Positions 42,290 to 52,359 of a stretch of DNA of 64,000 nt are shown here, piece by piece; the stretch's first letter is position 1, and every line of letters begins with the position of its first letter. A program made the translations under genes and the position numbers. The DNA is taken from NCBI RefSeq assembly GCF_000002985.6, contig NC_003280.10:620001-684000 (forward strand), in the 5' to 3' direction. The notes beneath the pieces are model-generated. The model was not told the DNA's origin. It did no database searches and saw nothing but the letters and a program-made list of their open reading frames with translations. This stretch comes from Caenorhabditis elegans (taxonomy: Eukaryota > Nematoda > Chromadorea > Rhabditida > Rhabditidae).

Positions 42290-42976
42290 ATAGACAATAA
42301 AGTATACCGCGCTGACCGTCCAGATGAACATAAAGGTGGAGGTGTATGCGCAATTGTTAAACAAAATATTCCATGCGATCTAGTATTCACTGAATCAAAA
42401 AACAAATCTTTCGAAATCCTAGCTATTGATCTACATGTCAACGTTATGCCGCTTAGGCTTATAAACATATACCGGCCACCGTCCGCAACTTATAACGACA
42501 CTATTGTCCTGCTGAATAAACTAGCTGACTTAACCGACCATCCGGGTCAATTAATTATAATAGGAGACTTTAATATTACCGGCATTACATGGAACCCACG
42601 CGCTCCCTGCTCTAACACTAGATTGGGAACACTTTTGCTCGATTTCTGCAGGTCGCATGACCTGGTCCAACACGTCAATGTCCCAACAAGGTCACATAAC
42701 ACCTTAGATTTGATATTCAGTAATTGCAAGCTCAGCGCAATTAGTGCTAAAGGTCCACTTGGTAAAAGCGATCACCAACAGCTACGTTTTTCTCTGGACA
42801 TACTTACTGAACCGCGACGGGAATACAAAGAGCAATATGATTTCAAAAGCATTGACATGTTTGCTTGCGCAAGTTACATTGAAAATATAAGCTGGCTAGA
42901 GTTATTTTCACCTACGAACTCAATAGATACGATGTATGTTTCAAATATTCTTGGAACATATGAGCAACGCGTTTGA
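42290..42976 (+). pseudogene. AP-endonuclease domain of the non-LTR element (N-terminally truncated)
   Basis: About 228 residues are open, starting mid-domain (DEHKGGGVCAIVKQNI). The missing N-terminus would carry the first metal-binding Asn and Glu, so the nuclease should be inactive. Visible active-site parts are GDFN (Asp/Asn) and SDH near the C-terminal end of the domain. The apparent ATG just upstream lies in the MITE and is not a natural start. The frame is lost around 42945, where the RT frame overlaps. Confidence 0.85.
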
Positions 42977-44816
42977 AATTTCAGTGCCTATAAAATTAAT
43001 TCAAAAAGGTGAACCTTCACCCCCACCATATTTAACCTTCCTCAAAGAATTTGTTGATAAATTATACACCACAACTGCGAAAACACGCAACATGGAAGCA
43101 TTTCTTTTTTATGTATACACTTCTAGAAAATATAGGAAAAAGCTTTTAAAATACCAAAGAAACCTCGAATTAAAAGCGCTCAAATCCAGAGGGAACGCTA
43201 AGTTCACCCATGATGTAAAGAATCTCATCAAACCTAAACAGATAATTATACCTAGTTTAACAACGGAATCGGGAGTTTTAGTCAGTGCAGACCAAGAAAA
43301 AGCGGAACTGCTTGCAAATAGCTTTAAAAAACAGTATATCAATAAAACTACTAAGCCATTGTGTGTTCCATCAAATTACCAATCCAATCAACCTATTCCC
43401 TGGATAACGGATCATGAAATGTTAAAAATGATAATGAAATCTAAAAGCTCATGTTCAGAAACATCAGATGGAGTGCCTTTTAAATTTCTCAAAATAATAG
43501 CGCCCCTAATTAGTAGTCCGTTAGCGCAACTATGCAATTTGACTATGATGCATGGCAATTTGCCGAACTGCTGGAAAGAATCAATAATCATTCCATTGAA
43601 CAAAGTTGCCAAACCTAAAGTCCCAACAGATTTTAGACCTATAAGCCTGACCTCTCACATATGCCGCATTTATGAAAGATGTATTCTAACAAAAATTCTT
43701 CCATTTCTAGAAGAAAATGAGTTTTGGAACAAAGCGCAACATGGTTTTCGGCCAAAAAAATCTACCATCACTTGTATGCTAGAAGCAGTAAACGATTGGA
43801 CAGATGCACTTGACGAAAAACACCAAGTAGATATCATCTATCTTGATTTTGCTAAGGCGTTTGATAGGGTTCCTCATTGCCAACTGATTGATAAGCTTCT
43901 TGATCTCAAACTTAATAAAAACCTAGTTTGCTGGCTAATTTCATTCTTAAGTAATCGAAAATTTTGCGTAAAGGTTGGAAAAACTTACTCAACCTCAAAT
44001 ACTGCAGAATGCGGAGTCCCACAAGGGGCCGTATTATCACCTTTACTATTTGGTATTTTCGTTAATAATATTCCGGACATACTTCCCGCGAATGTTTACT
44101 GTAAACAATTTGCAGATGACCTCAAGCTTTATACCAAAATCTCCAAAAGTTCACTAACTAGTCCACTTCAGGAAGCTATAAACGTTATTGTTAACTGGTC
44201 TAAATCCTCAAAACTAGCCCTAAACAATACAAAAACCGTTTGTATAAGCTTAGGTAGTAATGCAAAAGACTTTGACTACAGAATCGAAGGAGATCCGATA
44301 AGAAGAAATAATGTAATCCGCGATTTAGGTTTCTTAATAAATAATAAATTGACTTTTACTGAACATTGGGAAAAAGCAGTAAATCACGCAAAGTATTTAA
44401 TATATGTAATCTTTAATCACTACAGCAGCGACAACTCTAGGCTCCAAACGTTACTGTACAAAACGTTCGTCCGTCCAGTGCTAGAATATGGTACTGTAGT
44501 CAGTGCCCCATTGAAAAAACAAACTGTGAAAGCAATAGAATCCGCACAAAATCTTTTCACGAGAAAACTCTATTGTAGACAAAAAGGTAAATATGTCAAA
44601 ATAAATGACCCGGACTACTTGACATCTATTCGCCGAAATGAGCTATTTGGCCTAGCATCGTTAGAATCTCGACGCAAGGCAATTGATAGGAAGTTTGTTT
44701 CCAAGCTTCTGGCGCATAAAGTTGACATGGACATCAAAAATTTCTTTCAAATAAGTGAATCTAACAAAACGCGAACCAAAACTAAGTTCATCTGGAAAAA
44801 TGCAGAACTACAATAA
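42936..44816 (+). CDS. Reverse transcriptase of the non-LTR element
   Basis: 626 open codons. RT fingers and palm contain LNKVAKPKVPTDFRPISL, the GFRPKKSTITCMLEAVND block, YLDFAKAFDRVPH (first catalytic Asp), GVPQGAVLSPLLFGIF and FADDLKLY (catalytic Asp pair). The thumb/C-terminal region follows (FVRPVLEYGTVVSAP, then RRNELFGLASLESRR). It copies its own RNA at a nicked target; acting alone it would lack the nuclease. The N-terminal ~60 residues belong to the linker between nuclease and RT, so the true start is the upstream ORF and a one-base shift separates them. Confidence 0.9.
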   Translation: MFQIFLEHMSNAFEISVPIKLIQKGEPSPPPYLTFLKEFVDKLYTTTAKTRNMEAFLFYVYTSRKYRKKLLKYQRNLELKALKSRGNAKFTHDVKNLIKPKQIIIPSLTTESGVLVSADQEKAELLANSFKKQYINKTTKPLCVPSNYQSNQPIPWITDHEMLKMIMKSKSSCSETSDGVPFKFLKIIAPLISSPLAQLCNLTMMHGNLPNCWKESIIIPLNKVAKPKVPTDFRPISLTSHICRIYERCILTKILPFLEENEFWNKAQHGFRPKKSTITCMLEAVNDWTDALDEKHQVDIIYLDFAKAFDRVPHCQLIDKLLDLKLNKNLVCWLISFLSNRKFCVKVGKTYSTSNTAECGVPQGAVLSPLLFGIFVNNIPDILPANVYCKQFADDLKLYTKISKSSLTSPLQEAINVIVNWSKSSKLALNNTKTVCISLGSNAKDFDYRIEGDPIRRNNVIRDLGFLINNKLTFTEHWEKAVNHAKYLIYVIFNHYSSDNSRLQTLLYKTFVRPVLEYGTVVSAPLKKQTVKAIESAQNLFTRKLYCRQKGKYVKINDPDYLTSIRRNELFGLASLESRRKAIDRKFVSKLLAHKVDMDIKNFFQISESNKTRTKTKFIWKNAELQ

Positions 44817-45133
44817 GGAGAAATTTCTTCACAAACAGAGTTTTAAGCTCAATAGGTACCTCGCTTTAACAGATCTGGACCCTCATTTCCCTTTTTTTTC
44901 TCTTCTTCTTTTTCCTAGTTCATGTGTCTAATCCAATTTGCAGGTGATAATTATGAATTGTAAATTATGCATAAGTTATTTTTACCATGTATTGACGGTA
45001 TTGATTTATTGTAATGTGTATTCGATTTTATGTGTATTATTTTTTCTCATGACACGATTCGTATGAAATCGTATTCAATAAATAAATAAAATAAATAAAT
45101 AATAAAAAAATGAAAAAATTCGACTATACCACC

Positions 45134-45449
45134 TTTAAAGGTGGAGAAGCGCCAGTGGGGAAGTGGTAGAAACTACTCATTTTATAGCAAAATGACACAA
45201 TATTGCTTTTCAAAATTTTTTTGACATTTTTTATTTACTGTCAAAAAATGACAATCAATCAGTTTTTGCCATTCATAATTTTTGAAGTCGACCAAAAAAA
45301 TGTTTTTTTTAACGTTTTTTTATACTTTTATTTTATTTTAATTATCCGTATTAAAACATTGTCAAAAGCTTATATTTTTCAAAGTTTTGGAAATTTGCAA
45401 AAAACTTTGACCGTAAACTAGGAAAAATCTAATATTTTTTTGGATCCTC
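45134..45449 (+). mobile_element. MITE of the TTTAAAGGTGGAG family, 3' end replaced by another element
   Basis: Begins TTTAAAGGTGGAGAAGCGCC sharing its TTTAAA with the end of the MITE to the left. It matches the copies at 52360 and 56388 (TCAGTTTTTGCCA, GAAGTCGACCAAAAAA, AAAACTTTGACCG) up to TTTTTTTGGA, and stops exactly where the element at 45450 starts. The usual CGCTACTCCACCTTTAA end is missing. Confidence 0.85.
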
Positions 45450-47031
45450 AGATAGACTGGAGTCACGGCAGAGCGATAGAAAATCACTGCTAATTAGCAT
45501 TTATGTCACGGCTTAGTCAACCGCAGTAGTTGTGCTCTTCCGCTGATTAGCGGTGATGTTTTGCTACGTAGTTATGCTTTCTTGCTAGCTAGTTTTGCTT
45601 TTGCGCAGAGCCGAACTTTTATAAAACCATTAAAAACAATACGATTTATTTTAAAAATTGAAAAAAAGACAAAACAACAGAAAAACATTCAATGAAGCAT
45701 GGGAAAAACAAAAAGAATAAGTTTCGAAAGTAACAAAAAACAGGAAAACTAGTGAATTTCTGGGAAGTCTGGCCAGACCCATATGGGGTATTTTCACTTG
45801 CCAGCAGATTTCGAAAATGATGGAGCGTTCGAAGATGATTGAACGTTCGAAGTTGATGGAACTTGCTCCTCATCGATATCCTCGCTGCTCTGGTAGAATT
45901 GTTGGCAATCCATGATGGGACGCTTTGACAGCACAATTTTTGGTGGATTCTGGCAGTCGTGTTTTGTTCGATACAAACCACGGGCATGATCGCTGCAAAA
46001 AGACATTTGTGAAAACATAGTTTTTCAAGTTAAAGAAAAATTCTATTCGCTGGCTTTTTAAAGTAAACAACAATAAACCTACAATGTGACTTTGATATGA
46101 TTCTTGAACAGCATATTGACCACACTTGAGAGGCGAGTAATGTCCACCTGGTCGTTGTCCAACCGGATTGCCGCAGCGAGTAGAGCTGAAAACGATTTTT
46201 ATGTGGCTCGCCCATGTAAATCATAAACTAACCAGCTGGCCAAATTGTCAAGTCTCCTGGGAAGAAAGTACGAGTCTCCGTTTTTTTGCTTGTGGTGAAG
46301 GATCCTTGTTGCTCTCTCGGAATCAACTGCAATGTTAAATAGTCCGAAATAGAACGTAATTTTTGATCGCTCACGTAGTCAATCCAGTGATTTGACATAG
46401 CATTGACAATTGATCTAACCGAGCCATGTTGTCTTCATTGTACTCCATCTTCCTTTTGTCGTTCTTCTTCTGCAGTTGTTTCCGTCTCAAAGTTATCGGC
46501 CTGGGTGCTTGCATTTGATGAACCATTGCTTCCCGGCTGGTGAGAACCATGATTATTGTCCGTCGGGTCTGAAAGTAGTTATTTAGTCCCAATAAAATCA
46601 TTTTAAAAATTTACCTAGCGCAACTGTCGCTTTTAATCAGAAGACTCCGGGGTGCTGAATTCAAAATTCTTCGAACTGTTGTTCTTGGATTTCTGACCAT
46701 AATCCTCCGTTTCTAGCCTGGAATGATACAATTCTTGAAAAAACACACTGGAATTAACAATTAACACATATTTATAACATATCACACAAAAAATACAATA
46801 AAAAAGGTCAAGAAAATGACTTTTGTGAAATACGACGAAGAAAAACAAAATAAAAACAAAAATCAATGTTCTGCTAGTTAGCAGTGGGTTTCTGCTAATT
46901 AGCTGTGGGTTTTAGCTAATTAGCCGTGGTCTGCTAGTTAGCAGTGGTTCTCTGCTGATAATCTATGGTTTTACTAGCTTTTGCTTATTAGCAGTGATTT
47001 TCTGTCGCTCTGCCGTGACTCCAGTTTATCT
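45450..47031 (-). mobile_element. 1.58-kb terminal-inverted-repeat element carrying a spliced gene
   Basis: The ends AGATAGACTGGAGTCACGGC (45450) and the complement of GCCGTGACTCCAGTTTATCT (to 47031) form ~48-bp near-perfect inverted repeats continuing through GAGCGAYAGAAAATCACTGC. Subterminal motifs of the TAGCAGTGG / CTGCTAATTAGC kind are repeated near both ends, as in transposase-binding regions of cut-and-paste elements. The interior is taken up by a minus-strand spliced gene (45794-46568). The target duplication is not clear. No known transposase signature was recognised, so the superfamily is open. Confidence 0.82.
45794..46568 (-). pseudogene. Unrecognised multi-exon gene inside the TIR element, one in-frame stop
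   Basis: Exons 46568-46233, 46185-46083 and 45992-45794 join with matching phases and good splice sites; a first exon further upstream (perhaps starting near 46700) could not be fixed because its phase does not fit. The protein has a Ser/Asn/Thr/Glu-rich start (PGSNGSSNASTQADNFETE), then a TGA at 46437-46435, a globular part (NAMSNHWIDYVSDQKLRSIS, TFFPGDLTIWPA, IRLDNDQVDITRLSSVVNML), a CxxNPPKI part, and a Ser-rich tail ending SFSKSAGK. I do not recognise a domain. It could be the element's own transposition protein or a captured host gene. The stop codon could be a mutated CGA. Confidence 0.6.
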
Positions 47032-47754
47032 TACAAGTAAGCTGTAATTAAATAGGAGACTATATTAATTGAAATGTCTATATATATTCTATTAAACCCA
47101 AATGATAACTATTTTGAAGTGAGGTTATATTTGCAAATTTGACTGGAAAATTGGAAAAAAAACAATAGGTAAACAACGAAGTTTGGAAAAACTTTGGAAT
47201 TTATAATGCCTGCATGCCTGCCTGCCTGAAAAGCCTACATAAATCTGGTGAAGACAGTTATGATCCAATCAATATTGCGTCTTCTTCCAATTTTCCCACT
47301 TTTCCATTTCCAAATCAGTCTATATGATCCTTTAAATTCAGATAATAATCATTGTGCAGTGAAGTCACATTGAAACTCATTGCAGAATATTAATTTGAAA
47401 ATCAGAGAAAAGTTTGGCTTTGGCAATGTATTGATCAAAAAATTGGGGTGACAGGTGAAAAAACTCTGAGTATTCAAAGTCTGATTAGAAATTTTTATGA
47501 GTCAGTGTTGATTTGAGAATTTAAGGTCACTTTCCGGTGATGCCTGCCTGCCTGGAAAGCCTACAAAAATCTGGTAATATAATATTGATCCAAGCTTGCA
47601 TTTTTTACATATTGCGTCTTCTTTCAATTTCCCAACTTTCCCATTTCCAAATCGCACCGCTCCCACACCACTCGATTAATTCGATTAGAATTTCAATTAG
47701 GATAGCTACTATAAAAGTTTGATGTCACAGTCAATAGGGCATACTCAGCAGTCC
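47032..47754. other. Chimeric upstream region of VMO-I locus 2 with duplicated promoter and an sri fragment
   Basis: A ~110-bp block starting GCCTGCCTGCCTGAAAAGCC (47213-47317, running to CCCACTTTTCCATTTCCAAA) recurs at 47542-47655. Between them, 47318-47538 is a copy of the promoter plus first 20 codons of the sri gene at 41.7 kb (CAGTCTATATGATCCTTTAA ... CACTTTCCGGT). A TATA box, TATAAAAG, lies at 47710-47717. Confidence 0.8.
47710..47717 (+). promoter_or_regulatory. TATA box of VMO-I locus 2
   Basis: TATAAAAGTTTGAT is placed 45 bp before the ATG; the same TATAAAAGTTTGAT occurs 40 bp before the ATG of locus 4 (58985-58992), and locus 5 has TATATAAG 65 bp upstream. Conservation between paralogues at the same distance supports a real core promoter. 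Confidence 0.65.
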
Positions 47755-48442
47755 ATGCGTTCCACAATTCTGACGCTTCTCCTCTGGAGCTTGGCTGGTG
47801 CTACTCCACCCACCTTCATCAAATCACCACGAATCACCAGTTGGGGCTCCTTCAGTGCATGGGAAGACTGCCCGGCTGGCTATTATGCTCATGGAATGAG
47901 GATCAAGTATGAGAGCGAAGGTCAGGTGGATAATACTGCTCTCGATGCGGTTGAGCTCGCTTGCAAGTCTCCTTCAATTACTGGTAGCAACAACGACTTC
48001 TACATAAAGGGCGATGAAGCTGATTTTGGTACGTGGCAAAGGTACCAATACTGCTCGGCGGGAGAATATGCCATTGGATTTGCACTTTAATCGGTGCCAA
48101 AACGTGGAAGGGCGCAAGATGATATAGCTGCTAACAACTTTGCGTTGTACTGTGGAAAACCGGATGGACCAAGGAAGAGATCAACCAGGCTGATTGGTAA
48201 CATTTGGCATCCTCTTTTTGGCATCCTATTAGTAACTGCTCAAAATTTCAGGTACGACGAGCGATCGGGGATCGTGGACCGGAGATCAATTCTGCCCAGT
48301 TGGACAACTTGTATGTGGAATCCAAGTTCAATTAGAACTCAGTCAGTCAGTAGCTGATGACACTGCAGTTAACAATGTTGATTTGAAGTGCTGTGATTTC
48401 TTATCAATGACAACTGCCAGCATGTTTCCTTGGAATAAATGA
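47755..48442 (+). pseudogene. VMO-I-domain secreted protein (locus 2) with one nonsense codon
   Basis: Exon 1 is 47755-48196 and exon 2 48252-48442, the same intron phase and the same first-exon length (442 nt) as locus 4. The signal peptide is STILTLLLWSLAGA. Repeat 1: CPAGYYAHGMRIKYE ... ELACKS; repeat 2: YCSAGEYAIGFAL, then TAA at 48088-48090, after which the frame stays open (DDIAANNFALYCGKP); repeat 3: FCPVGQLVCGIQVQLE ... LKCCDF. Locus 4 has CAG (Gln) at the stop position, so a single CAA-to-TAA change explains it. Everything else is intact, including splice sites and TATA box, so the loss is recent or the stop is strain-specific. Product if intact: a secreted beta-prism protein of ~210 residues. 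Confidence 0.88.
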
Positions 48443-48493
48443 ACTTATTTAACTTTTTTTAAAAATAAATTCGTTTTGAAATAAAGTTATGTA

Positions 48494-49409
48494 CAGTGGT
48501 GGCCAAAAGTATATGCGTTTTTGGTTTTTTGCTAATTCTTCATAATTTTCAAACGAGTATAACTCACAAACTAAGTATTTTAGAAAAAAGTTTAACTAAC
48601 GAATTGTTGCCTATAATGTTGTCTGCATGTTAACATTTAAAAAATATCGAAAAATCAGGTCAAGAGATACAGCGGGAGACACCTCGCGAGCCCATTTTTA
48701 ACTATTTCTCTTGAAACGCCCGTAACTCAAGAACGAGAAGTTTTCATGAAAAAAGTTTTAGTAGTAAAATAATCTGCAAATATTTCTCTTTCTCTATCAC
48801 ATGCAATTAGTCGCTTCTTTCTCAAACACCTGGTAAAATAGGCATATGAGTTCAAACACGCAGAATACCAGCACGCGTCTGGAACAATTTCTAAAAATGG
48901 TGCTTAAATTTTTCCAAAACTTGTTTTTTAGCTGAAATGTAAATGAAATTTAATTACGTGATGAGTTATTCAAAATATATGCACAAAAATATGTTTTTGA
49001 AAAACATGCCCTGGATTTTAAACAGTGGGTCAAAACGGTGCTTTGAAAAGCGCTTGTTTAAACTTGCAGCTCTATTCTGACGGCTATTTGATTGAAAAAC
49101 GACTAATTGCATGTGATAGAAAAATATCTGCAGATTATTTTACTACTAAAACTTTTCTCATGAAATCTTCTCGTTCTTGAGTTACGAGTTAGAAATAGCC
49201 AAAACTGGACGCACAAGGTGGCTCTCGCTGTATCTCTTGACCTGATTTTTTTGAAATGTTTGAACATGTGTGAATATGTAGACAACATTATAGGCAACAA
49301 TTCGTTAGTTAAACTTTTTTCTAAAATACTTAGTTTGTGAGTTATACTCGTTTGAAAATTGTGAAAAGTTAGCAAAAAACCAAAAACGCATAAACTTTTA
49401 GCCACCACT
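48494..49409. mobile_element. Palindromic Tc1/mariner-like MITE (~915 bp)
   Basis: Ends are CAGTGGTGGCCAAAAGT, preceded by TA, and CTTTTAGCCACCACTA. The CAGTG-TGG-C-AAAA terminus and TA context resemble Tc1/mariner elements. Arms are long: TTTAACTAACGAATTGTTGC (48590) pairs with GCAACAATTCGTTAGTTAAA (49291), and AACTCAAGAACGAGAAG pairs with CTTCTCGTTCTTGAG. There is no transposase ORF. Confidence 0.87.
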
Positions 49410-49505
49410 AGTTTTTAACTTTTTAAAAAATAAATAAATAAACTAATTTAACTTTGCAAAGATACCTCTAATGATTTATTATTGTTCGTATCCAAAAATA
49501 CAATC

Positions 49506-51125
49506 TTAAGAACCGATCGCAGTATTCATAGACACCACAACAGTAGAAGCCGCTTTTTGCCGACTCGATGCAATCCTTCCGAACAAAAATGCCCTGTACG
49601 GAGGTGTCGTGGCGACAAGGATCACAGCGTTCACAGATGATCTGGTTGCAAATATCGCCATAGAAATGTTTACTATTTCTGTAAAACATTATATTTTCAC
49701 AGCTTCCGCAATACTGTACCTACCCTGCCCATAGTTTATCGGGTACACTGATATAACATAGAACGAAGCTGCAGGTAGAACTAGTAGACATGAAGCTAGG
49801 AACTGAGCAATAAGACTTTTCATCGCAGATCTCTGACGGTCATAGCTCTGCGCTGAAATTGTCTTTCTCGCTCCTTTGAGCATTTTCATAGTGTCCATTG
49901 TTGTCATAGCAATGGCTTGGAAAACGACAAAGATTCCCGTAAATCCCATAACACCGACGACACCCAAAGAGAAGTTCAGTTGATATATTGTAAAGTTGTG
50001 CAAGCTCGAGAACTTTGATTTATATTCCGGGAACACCTGAAATAATATTTTTCAAAGAAAAAAATATATTTCGTTTCACCCTATCAATAAAGCCTGGCAA
50101 CAAGTCTTCTGAAATTCCAGCATGGTACCAGAAGAAGGCAGCGAATGGCGGAAAGGAGAAGGCGAGAAACATTAGAAACTGAAACATTCTAGCCGGGATG
50201 ACATGCCTGCTTGTGATATTTGCAACCGATTGGTGTCGTCGCATAAAACAAAAGAGCAAGCATAGGTACTGCACACAGTTGAAGCTTTGTTCCAGAGCCT
50301 GTAATTTCTAGTCATATTTTCGGTTCGGCAATCGGATTTTTTTGGCATTTTCGGCATGTTCCGGAAAATTCACAAAACCGGCAATTGCGGAAATTGCCGA
50401 TTGCCGGTAATATTGAAAACCGGCAATTGCCAAAATTGCCGTTTGCCGGAAATATTCACAACCGGCAATTGCCGGAATCGCCGATTGTAGGAAATTTTGA
50501 AAACCAGCAGTTGCCGAAATTGCCGATTGTCGACAATTCACAAAACCGCCAACTGCCGAAATTGCGGATTGCCGGAAATTTTGAAAACCAGCAGTTGCCA
50601 AAATTGCCGGAAATATTGTAAACCGGCAATTGCCAAAATTGCCGATTGCCGGAAATATTGGAAACCGACAATTGCCGAAATTGCCAATTGCCGGAAGTTT
50701 CCGCGCAACCCTGTTCTGAAGGCTATGACAAAAAAAATGAAGCTAACCATTAAAGAATTACACCATATCACGGGAGCTGCTACCCCAATGCAATTGACAG
50801 TGTACGCAGAGAGAAAATATATTGGCTGGCATAAAATACTCAAGTGGAAATCCATAACCAAACTTGAGACCTAAACTAGACCAAATTCTTTTTTTTTCAT
50901 TATTTGGACTATTGGACTCACTTGAAGAGAAAACAAAAAATACTTGAAATTATCGAGTTTCTCACTTTTGAAAATAATTAGCAAAGCTGCTGTATTACTA
51001 AGCACTAGGGAGATAAAACCAATGCTATTGAAGTATGGGGCATACCAAATTGGAATCGTAAAATCCACAGGACCCTTCAAGTTTTCATAATAACCATTTT
51101 GAAGTGAACTCAAGTCGAAAAGCAT
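49506..51125 (-). CDS. Serpentine chemoreceptor, class sri (intact, second copy)
   Basis: Exons 51125-50922, 50870-50748, 50298-50080, 50036-49724 and 49678-49506 are in frame; 343 residues. It shares with the 40.1-kb gene the exon lengths 204, 123, 219 and 313 nt and the landmarks IIFKSEKLDNFKYFLFSLQ, LCFMRRHQ-type loop (CFMRRHQSVANI), FWYHAGISEDLLPGFIDR, NFTIYQLNFSLGVVGVMG, MKMLKGARKTISAQSYDRQR and SSVNAVILVATTPPYRAFLF. The second extracellular region and C-terminus differ enough to suggest distinct ligand recognition. Intron 2 is occupied by CGGCAATTGCCG repeats (50335-50712). No damage is seen. Expression is expected in chemosensory neurons, from family knowledge only. Confidence 0.93.
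50335..50712. repeat. CCGGCAATTGCCGAAATTGC array (truncated hAT-like MITE) in an sri intron
   Basis: About 11 diverged copies of a ~34-bp unit AACCGGCAATTGCCAAAATTGCCG. The right end, CCGCGCAACCCTG, is a plausible degraded hAT-type terminus, but no matching left end or target duplication is seen. Related to 40649-41142 and 55048-55413. Confidence 0.8.
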
Positions 51126-51541
51126 TTTAGAAAGAGCTGATGAAGTTTGAGGAGAGAATGATTAACGGAAAAAAGTAGGCAGGTGAAAAGTTTTTATCAG
51201 GGATATAGAGAACGGGAGCTGCTGTCGCTTAGTTCTGACATGATCTCAGAATAGGACAAGATCCAAAAGTTTGCAAACTAGAAAAAAAATTCCGGCTGAC
51301 ACCTCACGGGACTGGCTTTTGGAACCTGCAAAGCCTGTGAAACGTCGGTGGCTTTAACTTTATTCTAGAAAATACCGATTCTTGAAACTGAAATCATCGC
51401 AAATTGACAAGAATAATGAGGCGTAAAAAAATGAAGAATGCACAAAATTTTTAATAATACATATGTATTAATACAATAAATTAATCAAAAATAGAGTGGC
51501 AGGTGAAATTCTATAATTAGATAACAGAAGAAACCGTGAAA
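51126..51541. other. Intergenic region between two sri loci, nothing recognised
   Basis: 416 bp with no repeat or exon. It would hold the promoter of the intact sri gene (minus strand, start 51125) and the 3' flank of the sri pseudogene. A short AATACATATGTATTAATACA palindrome lies at about 51457-51476. Confidence 0.35.
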
Positions 51542-52359
51542 TCAAGCAACAATACTCATGTAAACCGCAACTGTTGAACCCTTCTGCCTATTTTTTAATA
51601 CCCTCCGAAAGACAAATTCTCGGAGGTGTAGTGGCGACAAGGACCACCGCGTTCACAGAAGACCGGATTGTAAACGCCGTCATTGATAAGTTTATGATAT
51701 CTGTAAAATTTGGCAATTTAGATAGTTAGAGGTATTCGCTTGCCTACCCTGCCCACAATTAATCGGGTACGCTGTAATAACAAAAAATGAAATACCAGGG
51801 AGAAGTAATAAACTTGATGCAAGGAACTGGGCTCGTAGACTGTTCATCGAGGCTTTTTGACGATTGTAGCTCAGCGCTGAAAGTGTTCTTCGTGCTCTTT
51901 TCAGCATCGTGCTCTTTTCAGCATAGTGTCTACTGTGGCATATGTTATCATCTGGAATACTAGCGATATTCCCAGAAATAAGATTCCAGCGAAGAAAAAC
52001 ATCGAGGTGTTAGGATCATAGATCGCAAAGTTTCCCAGGTTCAAAAAATTGGATTCAAGTTCGGGGTACCACTGAAATCAAGCCATACATAGGTGTTGCT
52101 TTTTTTCAGTCAGTCGAAAACTTTCCTACCCTATCAATGTATTCATACAAGAGATCCTCCTCAATTCCGGCATAGTACCAAGAAAAAGCAGCTGGTAGAG
52201 GAAACAAAAGTGCACCGACCGTTATCAGCCGGAGAATAGCATTTGGGAGAACATGTCGGTTTGCGATATTTGCAATTGTCTGGTGTCTCCACAAAAAGCA
52301 AAAAAAACAGGCAGACAAATTGCAAAGCGTTGAAGGAAAGCGTCACGGCCTGAAAATCG

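Larger units (their letters stand above)
42286..45103 (+). mobile_element. Non-LTR retrotransposon (endonuclease + reverse transcriptase), 5'-truncated
   Basis: Lacks the first part of the AP endonuclease domain. The remaining endonuclease (to 42976) has the NIYRPPSA-type strand, the QLIIIGDFNITGITW motif and the SDHQQLRF catalytic Ser-Asp-His. The reverse transcriptase (42936-44816) follows in a shifted frame: NKVAKPKVPTDFRPISLTSH, DIIYLDFAKAFDRVPHCQL, CGVPQGAVLSPLLFGIFVNN, YCKQFADDLKLYTK. The 3' end is an AAATAAATAAAATAAATAAA tail. The order and lack of an RNase H domain fit a CR1/Jockey-group element. Apart from the frame shift the RT frame is open over 600 codons, so the insertion is young. 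Confidence 0.92.
41959..45138. mobile_element. Palindromic MITE interrupted by a 5'-truncated non-LTR retrotransposon
   Basis: The outer ends are TTAAAGTTGGTGTAGTCGAA (41959) and TTCGACTATACCACCTTTAA (to 45138), inverted. The left arm (TTTTCGAGAAGCCATAAC-type text, 41990-42080) is mirrored at 42190-42285; the mirror breaks off near 42286, where coding sequence of a retroelement begins, and resumes at about 45104. The retroelement therefore landed in an existing MITE. Confidence 0.87.

Noticed and set aside
42272-42290. ATG at 42272 as natural start of the endonuclease ORF
   Set aside because: It lies in the arm of the host MITE. The retroelement is 5'-truncated there, so the ATG is fortuitous.
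46633-46866. Hydrophobic 77-codon ORF as first exon of the gene in the TIR element
   Set aside because: Its phase and stop do not allow splicing to the exon at 46568. An alternative start near 46700 was also off by one phase, so the first exon is left open.
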